The notes beneath the pieces are model-generated. The model saw only the letters and a program-made list of their open reading frames with translations, was not told the origin of the DNA and did not search any database. Both the position numbers and the translations under genes were made by a program. A stretch of DNA of 64,000 nucleotides from Galeopsis tetrahit (Eukaryota; Streptophyta; Magnoliopsida; Lamiales; Lamiaceae): positions 26,466,001 to 26,530,000 of the forward strand of contig OY776130.1 of assembly GCA_963675135.1 (NCBI GenBank), given 5' to 3'. This document shows, one piece after another, positions 55,953 through 64,000 of this stretch; within the stretch, counting starts at the first letter, position 1, and each line of letters opens with the position of its first letter.

Positions 55953-56877
55953 ATATGTACTAACAAGTCAGGTACATCAATAAGAGGAGACAAGATCACT
56001 AGACCAGAGCACTCGACTACTTATCCAACAGACAGGTATACAAGGCTAGACTAGATGACCAAACAACCCGATGAGGAAGCTGGTAAAGCTGAGGGTAATA
56101 CTAAGGGAATAAACAATTTAGGGGGAATCCTTGATTTCTTAAATATCCTGATGTTGACTCTTATGTGTGTTAAAAGGTCATCTTGTTCGAAACCTTGATC
56201 ATTGCTCTCGATTGATATTCATCTTATTTATGTTACTCTACCTGTACCTACAATTACACGTTGCAAATCGTAAGATAGGTACATGACGACGTTCGACGAC
56301 TGAGTTAGACAAGCACAGTCGAAGGGGGAACTCGACTGGTGTTCATAAGTCTACTCATCTTGTGAAGCTCAAGTCTACTCGACTGTTCTGGATAGACTCG
56401 AACAGACAAGCTAAGTGTTTCTATTGATTGATAAATGTTAAGTGTTTTGTAAATCGAATCAAAGGTATTTTTTTGTAATTAGATAATGCTAGAATTTGAA
56501 AACCCTAGAATTGGATTTATACACTCCCATTTAATGAGGTGTATACACCCAGTTCGAACTCGACTACATTAGGTCAGATGAGTTCACTCCCCTGTCCTAA
56601 GTAAATAGAGCCGGATTTCAAATTTTACAATATCAAATCACATTATATTCTCGATTCCGTAACCGAATCTCAAAGGTCTCGACCGTTGGATCTAATCCTT
56701 CAATCGTGGCCGTTGGATCAAGTTACAGTTTTAACAAAACCCATCTTCCACACTCACTAGCCTTACTGTTTCATTACTCTCACACGTCTTACACCCACGA
56801 TTGTTCTTAACCCTTCTATTGAAGCATTTGATTTCGTGCTATTTCTCAAGTTAACTGCAAACTACTCGTATTATACA
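55953..56877 (+). other. Spacer between pol and the envelope-position ORF of F
   Basis: 0.9 kb without a long frame. It contains GGGGGAATCC-like purine runs at about 56111-56125, two CCGTTGGATC motifs (56683-56692, 56710-56719), and a pyrimidine-rich stretch 56750-56850 resembling a plant 5' leader. Confidence 0.55.
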
Positions 56878-57585
56878 ATGTCTACTCGTTCGATTTTCGA
56901 CATTAGATCAAACATGCACGTCACATTTGATCTAGGACGATACATTGCTGATAACAAGGTGAATGTTGAACCTTCTGTGTTCTTCAAAGGCCAACACACA
57001 GCTGAGAATGAGGAGATTCTGACCAAATGCACAAGATGTGGTCTGAAGCCCTACTTAGAAGCCTTCCCTCAAGTCGTATTGGAGGAAGAAGTGCTCGAAT
57101 TCTATGCCAATGTCACTAGGCGAGGTGACATTCTCGAATCATTCATTGGAGAAGATCGAGTGCAAATCACTCGAGAGGCGTTGTTCAAATTTCTAAAACT
57201 GCCCACTGGAACGATCAATGTGGAGAATTATGGTCTAGGGCAAGAGGTTCGATATTTGAGCATCTTCTGTGGAAGGAAGCTAAAACCTAAGCAAGATGGA
57301 AAATATGCTGCAGTCAAGAAGGGTGATCTTCTAGACAAGTATCGCACTTTGTTGGATATTGCCAGCAAGATTCTACTCAGTTCCACTGGCTCGCATGACT
57401 CGGTGACTTTTGCAAAGGCAAGGGTCATGGCTGCAATATATGATGGCATCACTGAAGGTGATTGGTTTAGGTTGATTGCGGATCGAATCATGTACTTCGA
57501 GAAGAGCGTCCGAGTAGATGAACACACTCGCAATTGGGTGGTGTCTACAGCTGTTGGAGTCAAGGGAAGCCCTTCCATCCACTAA
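56878..57585 (+). pseudogene. F envelope-position ORF, N-terminal part
   Basis: From ATG 56878 (M-S-T-R-S-I-F-D-I-R) about 235 residues to TAA 57583-57585. It is globular, with motifs F-Y-A-N-V, L-F-K-F-L-K-L-P and a Lys-rich loop. I see no signal peptide, transmembrane segment or glycosylation-rich region. The wording is reminiscent of the plant-transposon accessory domain found in several retroelement families. A 1-nt deletion in the 57534-57585 overlap probably separates it from the downstream frame, because the downstream frame is displaced by -1 and has no early AUG. Confidence 0.75.
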
Positions 57586-60224
57586 AATTCTACTTAAAGA
57601 AGGTGTCCGTAAGAAAGCAAGCTGCTGCAAGGCCAGCTGCCCCGAGACGTGTCCAGATTGAGGACTCTGACGTCTTACCCTATGGCAACTCATCTAGTTC
57701 TTCAGAAGATGAGTCCGAGGATGAAGAGACAGAGGCTCCTGCAAAAGCTGAGTCGAGTGGAGACGATTCTGAACAGACTCACTCAGACAAGGAAGCTGAT
57801 TCTGAAAAGAAGGATGATGAAGAGAAGGAGACTCAAGTCCTTCGACTTGTGAGGATTGGTACTCCACCTCCACCAGAAGAGATGACTTACCAGGTTGGTT
57901 CTTCATCTAAATCTTTGTCAATTCCCTCTCTCTCTCTCCCCTCTGTTCGAACCAAGGCGAGATCACACCGATCTAGGCCTCGTCCTTTACCCACAACCTC
58001 TCAGGCATTGCCAGCATATCCGCTGAGAGCAAGCCTACCCCAAATCACTCCCAAAAAGGACACAACTGATACTCAGACAGTTGTCACACTCGACCTAGCC
58101 ACATCAAAGCCCATTGAAACCATTGCTTTCACTCCCTCTCCCTCACCAGAATATGGTGAACCCTCTATCCCATCTACTTCAGACAAGACGCCAGTTGCCA
58201 CTGCAACAGCTGAGTTAGAGACCCCATCTACTCAGGACCCGTCTGAGGTTAGATTTGAATCCCTCGTGTACTATCCTATGTGTCTTCGAGAGAAGAGAGT
58301 ACGTGCCAGAGTTTCAAGAAATCTGAAGAAGCAGCTCTCGACTCTTGACATCGACACAGCTTCGGAACAGTTTGAGAAGCTCGTCAGAGTCTGCACATGG
58401 TTCGCTTTGAAGAAGTCGTCTACTGATGATCTTTTTGAAGTTATTCAAGGCAAAGGCGGAATCTCCAATTTCATGGATTGGGAGATGGAACAATTAGAAA
58501 ATAGTGGAGTTAAGGATCACTCCGAGCTATTTCCGCGCAAGGCCTTGGTTAACTTAGTTAAAAAGTTACTGAACATTCCTGATGGTATTCTTGAAGATGA
58601 ATTCTCATTTGATGTCGGAACCCAGACTGATCTGGTGGAAGACGAGATCAGGCCAGAGGTAGCTGAGATGGCAGTTCAGACTTCGAAACAATTGGAAGAA
58701 ATCGTTGAAAGTGATGAAGATGAAGTCGACTCACTCATGCTTGGTAAAGAAGATGATGAATTTATGGATGCTGAGATGTTTAATGAAGATGAGCTTGTTG
58801 AGAAAGTGCAAGAGACTCAGTCATCTATTCAAGTTGTTTCAGAAAGATTTTTGGATAAATTAAAGATCGATCTGAAAGGTACTGTTCAAACTGCCATAGA
58901 CGAGTTCTTACACTCGAAGATGAAGGATGTATTAGTTGACCAGAATCAGTTCATTGTTGACAATACCAGAGATTTGATGGTTGGTGAAGTTAACAAGTTG
59001 GACTCAACTTTCAGAGAGAAGATGAGTGCTGAAGTTGAAAATTTTCTGAAGAAACAAGTTGATATTTCAGAAAAGAGATCGATTGAGTTTGCTAGATCTT
59101 TAGCTGAAGAATCAAGAAAAATGGAGAGACTCTACAGTGTTAAGGTTTCCATTGCTGATGAACAGAGAAGAGAAGCACAAGATCAGTTGGTGCGTTCTCA
59201 AGCTATTCTCAATGAGTTAACAGCTCAGAATACTCTTCTTCAACAGACGGCTACGCATTTCAAGAATGAACTTGTTTCAACTTCACAGAAGCTAGAGTTG
59301 ACTACTGATCGTCTAAACAAGATGGTTGATGAGAAGACGATTCAGACTCAAGTTCAGTTAGCTACTGAAGCTATGAAGGAAGCTGTTAAGGAAGAAATGA
59401 CTCGCTTTACTAGTCTTTTCACTCTTAAGGCAGATGAAGCCAAAAAGGGGGAAGAGCAAAGTATTGTTGAGAAGTCTGATGAACCAGAAGCTAAGGAGGC
59501 AGCTGAAACCATTCAAGAGTTCAAAAGGTCTAAAAGAGGAAAGTTGATCAAGACAAGTGAACTTGAGAAGGTTAGATCAGAAGAGCTGAAATTGATCAAA
59601 GGCAAAGAAGCTGCGTCTCCAGAAGCTGAGATTCAGACTAGAAGACGAACTAAGAGGAAGTTGAATGTTGAAGATGCTACTGCTACTGCAATTGTTGAGA
59701 AGAAGCAAAGAATTAATGATGATGAGATTCACTATGCTAGCAAGAAGAAGATTGTCAAGCATATTGAAAGACTGCAGAAATTGAAAGCTGATGAAGATCT
59801 GATGGAAGACAAGTTCATTGATCACTTCATTGATAATGAGCACAGAGCTGAATGGATAGAAGTGAAGAATCAATGGGAACTTGATCATTGGATAATTAGG
59901 AAGTTTGGTGATGCTGAGAATCAAGATGAGCTTTACTCACTGTTTGACAGGTTCATGGAAGGTCAACACAGGAAGTTATGGCATCTTATCCTAAGGATAT
60001 CGGCTGGAGCTAATTTCAATATTCTTGTTCCTGAATTTCCTACATGGAAATGTCCTATGACAAGTTCAGGTAAAATAGTTGATATGAATCAGATCAAGAA
60101 GTTCGAAGAACAACTACTGGATAAAGAGAAGATTGAAGATGATGGTCATATTAGTCTGATACATAGGAGACTCCTAGATGCATTTCAAGTTCCAAATCTA
60201 GAAGGAGGTACTCTTTCGGACTAG
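57534..60224 (+). pseudogene. F envelope-position ORF, C-terminal part: acidic, coiled-coil, basic protein
   Basis: About 896 codons to TAG 60222-60224, open without an AUG at its beginning, so it is the continuation of the preceding ORF. Residues about 45-110 are Ser/Asp/Glu-rich, 115-240 Pro/Ser/Thr-rich, 430-680 mostly coiled coil, and 690-780 very basic with K-R-S-K-R-G-K and R-R-R-T-K-R-K-L (nuclear-localisation-like). The last 120 residues are a Trp-rich globular end. No hydrophobic membrane span is visible. SIRE-lineage elements have an ORF here called envelope-like; this sequence gives no positive support for a membrane role. Confidence 0.75.
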
Positions 60225-60410
60225 TTGATTTACATTCTTATTTGATAGTTTTTTTTATGATTATATTTTGAAGTATGTGTAATCTACTGATCTATTTTGA
60301 ATGAATGAAAGATAAATACTATTTTGATGTTAAAGACAAGATAGCTACTTAACTAGTCTACTTATGAGAAAAGATTCAAGTAGTTTTGGCTTCATCAAAA
60401 AGGGGGAAAT
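60225..60410 (+). other. 3' leader and polypurine tract of element F
   Basis: AAAAAGGGGGAAAT at about 60397-60410 directly precedes the 3' LTR. The leader is closely similar to 32759-32890 of element E. Confidence 0.8.
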
Positions 60411-61709
60411 TGTTGGGATATGAATCCTAGACAAGTCCTAAAAGATAAAAGATAAGATGAAGTTTTGATAAGCCAAAAGTAGATTGAATATTTTCTAAGT
60501 GTTGACTGATCTAGTCTAGTTGAGTTGAGTCATCTTGTACCAGACCAGTAGAGTTCACATGTAAAGAATGAAGTACTTATAAATTCGTATATTGTGTATA
60601 CTTCATATGTGTTTCATATTTGTTTAAGTATGTTACTGAGCTATTGAAATATTGTATAGAGCTCATGTTTTTATATGTAATAGATTAGATTGATTGTATA
60701 GTTTCTAAGTTGACTAAGCTTGTATTATGAAAGCTTAATGTAATGTAATAGTCTTGATAAAGATTAGTATAGTCTACTGATTGAAGAAGGAAGACTAGAC
60801 CAGAAGAGTTGAAGTCTACTACTCAAGATAAGATGGACTACAAGACAAGACAAGTGCATACAAATCTACTCAAGATAAGTCAACGAGAGTTACTAAAAGT
60901 CGAAGTTATAAATCTAAATGAAGCGCGTACAAAGATAAGGGTAGAAGTTAGTTATGGAATAACTAATTTATAACAGAAACGCGTGGATAGATAAGAAGAT
61001 TCAGTTGAAGGTAGTTATCAAGAAAAGTTGGTTACAACTTACAAAGTTCTTGAAGATTGAAAGTTATAAATACTTCGTGATGATGATCATTTTAAGACTA
61101 CTGCAACTACGTATACTGAAGCTACATACTGAAGATATATTGAAGATTACTCTCAGAGTTTATTAGAGTTCAGAAAGCAAGTCAGAAGTGAAGTGAAGAA
61201 ATCCAGAAGACTGCTACTGAAGATCAGAGAAGTGTTTAGTTTTGTTGTTTTTATCAAGTTGCTAGATACTTGTTAAATTTCTAGTTAGATCATAGACATA
61301 TCTGGAGGTATAGTCTTTGAAGATCTAAGTCTTCTTCTTGGGACTCAAAAGACAGGAATTACACACTTGTACTCGATTGGAAGAGTTTAGTGGAAACATC
61401 ACAACTGGGTTTGTGAGAGTGGATGTAGACAAGTTGTCGAACCACTATAAATCTTTGTGTGTTTAATTGCTTTACTGTTTTAATTGTTTAATTGCTTAAC
61501 TGTTTTAACTACTAAACTAGACAAGTTGAGTATAGAACAGAGTTCTCGAATTTGATAAGTTGAGTATAAACTTAAATTGGGCTCATTGTTAATTTCGTAT
61601 TCCGCATATTGTATTCTGATATTTCGATAGATTTTTGAAAAGTCTATTCACCCCCCTCTAGACATTTTCACTAGCTTACTCGTTATTAACTCAACTTTGG
61701 GGACCTACA
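60411..61709 (+). repeat. 3' LTR of element F
   Basis: 1299 bp, identical to the 5' LTR except T at 60876 by my reading; TATAAATA at 61065-61072. Followed by TSD TCGTG. Confidence 0.95.
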
Positions 61710-61714
61710 TCGTG

Positions 61715-62645
61715 TCATGCTATAGTTACCCATAATTTTAGGTACACATCACCTATAGTATTAGAATTAAAAAAAATTTGCATAATACATTTGTATATTA
61801 ATAAATATTTACAGGGACATTCTAGTCTATTTTTCTATTAAGGGTTATTTGGAAAATGTTCTCTTAGACCTGTAATTTAGGGGAATTGATTTTTAAGGAC
61901 AATAATTTTATGCGACTGTGAATGTAGTACTCTATGTTTTAAAATATATATGTGTAGGACAATCGAGCCCGAATTAGACCAAATCGGGCTCAAATCACTC
62001 TTGAGTTGCACGATTGTTCTACATTTAGGGCATGTTTGATAGTAAAGATGGATTATCTAAAATTAGGATGATAACTAAACTTTATAAATTTTAAAGCATA
62101 ATCTACCCTTAATCTAAGTTATCAAACAATCAATAAAAATGATATATAGTTAATCTAGGTTTAATCTAAGCTATCAAACATGGCCTTAAAGATTTATGGG
62201 CCTGTGAATGTAGGATTGTATATTTTTAAAATAAGTAAATTTAGGACAATCGTGCAATCCACGTGACATTTCCACATAATGTCCTACATTCACAGACATG
62301 TAAAACATTATTCAATGATTTGTCAATACCTGAGTACCTTTGTTCCCACACACCTTAGCATCAGCTTGTATTATTGTGATTTGGTCTTGTGCAAATGAGT
62401 TTTATCGTACAACTGTTTAGAAACTATCAATTTATAGTATAGCTGCTAATTATTTCGAGTAAAACTACTATTACTGTCAAAATAATACGTTTTAATGGAA
62501 CAACTAATACTATTTAAAAATACACTCAAAATGCATATTAGTTGCACGATGAAACTAGTTCACATAAGACTTTACCTTTGGTCTTATGTAAGAGAGTTTT
62601 ATTGTACAACTGTTTCAAAACTATCACTCTATCGTATATAAACTA
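61715..62645. other. Non-coding DNA right of element F
   Basis: AT-rich. Two direct copies of a roughly 60-bp phrase (CTGTGAATGTAG ... TTAGGACAATCG-like) flank the MITE at 62028-62185. No gene seen. Confidence 0.5.
62028..62185. mobile_element. Tourist-like MITE (PIF/Harbinger type)
   Basis: 158 bp with terminal inverted repeats GGGCATGTTTGATAG / CTATCAAACATGGCC and target-site duplication TTA on both sides (62025-62027, 62186-62188). Size, TIR and 3-bp TTA duplication fit Tourist-like MITEs. Confidence 0.8.
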
Positions 62646-63135
62646 ATGAGAGCTTGGCATGCGTCCAGGTATGCCATGTGGCCACTTCTTAGAATGGGCT
62701 CGCTTTATCACAACACCTCACCCCCTCTCTCTATTTTGGAGAACAAGATGAAGTACATTGTTGATGTGTCAAACAATTATGCTTCAAAGTTGTTGCGTAT
62801 TAAGGAGTCTAGAATGGTTAGCCCAACTCTTGAGGATATGAGTCATTCTCAAAAAATAAAAATTGATGATAAAGCATCAACCACAATTGACGAGTTGGTG
62901 GATAACTTTATGCGTAATCAAGTGCTCAGTGGCTTGGCTACATGCAAACGGAGGTGATATGGCTGATGATGTGGCAGCAGATGATGAGATTGGGGTGATT
63001 TTGGGGCACGAAGATAAGGCATTTGAGGCGGAAGAGGTGGATTTAGGTCAAGATGATAAGGCAAATGAAGTTGTGGATGTTGGTGGTAAGGCTGAAAAAA
63101 AGAGGCTAGTGAGGAGGGTGAGGGAAAAAGACTGA
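62646..63135 (+). other. Two weak overlapping ORFs of unknown nature
   Basis: 62646-62957 (103 codons) includes K-Y-I-V-D-V-S-N-N-Y and D-E-L-V-D-N-F. 62863-63135 (90 codons) is acidic, then ends K-K-R-L-V-R-R-V-R-E-K-D. They may be pieces of one decayed gene or transposon protein joined by an intron or frameshift. I do not recognise the family. Confidence 0.3.
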
Positions 63136-64000
63136 AGAAGAAAAAGTCAAACGTAAATGAGGAATCTACTGAAATAAATCTTTAGATTTCACCGGGAAAT
63201 TGTTGATTTGATTGTCATGGAGTACATTTATTTTTTATCTAGACTGTTGAAATTTAATATGCATAGAGGAGATTAACAATAAGTGTATACAGACTACAAA
63301 TTTTAACATGTGCTACGTAGGTGCCATTTTGATGGGGCATTTCTGTTAAAAAAAATTGAATCGAGTTTTGAATTGTACTATTGCACTTAAACCACCAAAC
63401 AATCATTGAAATTGCACATAAACTGCAAAACTACCATTTAAGTTGTGCATAAACCAATCAAAGACACAACACCAAAATATTGCATGAAATAAAATAAACA
63501 TTAAACCACGGTATGAGTAAGGAACAATAAAAAATACAACGTACGTACACCAAAATATTGCATTAAAGAACATTAAGATTGAACAAAATAAAATAAACAT
63601 AATTAACATTTAGAATTGACCATATCATAAACATTAATATTAAGCAACACATCCATACATGAAGCAACACATGATGATCTCCAAGAAATTCAATGTTTGT
63701 CTTAAAAAAGAACAAAAACAGAAATCGATAAAATATTTGCACATAAAAAAGTGGCATTACATGTCAATTGTGTGCAACTCTTTTGTTTAATATTAATGTG
63801 TGTGATATGGTCAATCTTAATGTTTATTTCCTTTCATGCATTCTTCTTGTGTTGTTTCTTGACTTTATCTTTCATTTTACTTAGTTTCTTCACTAGTTGG
63901 CAATTGCAAATGCCAAATTGATCTTCTATGTTTACACTAAACCCACCAACTTATCACTTATTTTGCACCTAAATCATCAAACTATTTTTCTATGCAATCA
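63136..64000. other. AT-rich right edge with an inverted repeat
   Basis: No supported gene. Arms 63607-63644 and 63786-63822 are inverted copies of each other (about 37 bp, GAATTGACCATATC / GATATGGTCAATC), perhaps part of a DNA transposon extending past the window. Around 63215-63285 the sequence resembles a pseudogene intron at 46075-46145. Confidence 0.45.

Larger units (their letters stand above)
48604..61709 (+). mobile_element. Element F: young, nearly intact SIRE/Maximus copia element with envelope-position ORF
   Basis: 13,106 bp with perfect target-site duplication TCGTG (48599-48603, 61710-61714). The two 1299-bp LTRs differ, as far as I can see, at one base (C at 49069, T at 60876). 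The order is LTR, PBS, gag, pol, a 0.9-kb gap, a large extra ORF in the envelope position, 3' leader, polypurine tract, LTR. That is the layout of the SIRE lineage. Lesions: one nonsense codon in gag and one frameshift in the extra ORF; pol is intact. L2 and E are older members of the same subfamily. Confidence 0.95.

Overview
The window looks like repeat-rich nuclear DNA from a flowering plant, probably a eudicot. It has Ty1/copia and Ty3/gypsy LTR retrotransposons nested inside one another, 5-bp target-site duplications, MITEs, and a decayed plant CHD3-type chromatin-remodeller gene (CHR4/PICKLE RELATED 1-like). I found no intact host gene, tRNA, rRNA or CRISPR array. I use letters A-I and L2 for the elements.

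Left part (1-20884), a four-level nest. The oldest layer is G, a minus-strand Ty3/gypsy element of the Tat lineage. Its pol is broken, it carries a second archaeal-type RNase H, and it has an antisense coiled-coil ORF at the window start. A copia solo LTR (4504-5889) interrupts its RT. Copia element A (SIRE/Maximus type) begins at 7174 inside G's protease. Minus-strand Tat element H (10199-19011, TSD ATGAG) sits in A's gag. A copia solo LTR, L2 (17023-18315, TSD TCCTC), sits in H's 5' LTR. H and G carry homologous tandem arrays (124 and 128 bp) in their 3' regions, and H has a further 60-bp array.

Middle part (20883-34987), a scrambled zone. A's integrase stops at a 944-bp segment that recurs almost identically at 43255-44198. 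Copia element C (21825-31066) follows, with a 2.2-kb solo LTR (TSD AGATG) inside its 5' LTR. Its 3' LTR is fused to the RNase H end of another copia element (D). D's LTR abuts the 3' tail and LTR of a SIRE-type remnant (E). A short copia integrase fragment comes next.

Element I (34988-42438) is a plus-strand Tat-type element with two 675-bp LTRs but no recognisable gag or pol. It is filled with AT-rich DNA and several tandem arrays. The most striking is a minisatellite of about 33 bp in which every unit carries a short inverted repeat.

Region 43255-47371 holds the CHR4-like pseudogene: introns kept, PHD finger and chromodomain exons recognisable, helicase part missing.

Element F (48604-61709, 13,106 bp, TSD TCGTG) is the best preserved object. 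It is a very young SIRE-type element: I see one difference between its 1299-bp LTRs. Its pol is intact, its gag has a single nonsense codon, and its envelope-position ORF has one frameshift. In both A and F the gag frame closes before the pol frame opens, pol has no AUG at its start, and a splice-acceptor-like sequence sits exactly at the pol opening. The right edge (61710-64000) is AT-rich DNA with a Tourist-like MITE and two weak ORFs.
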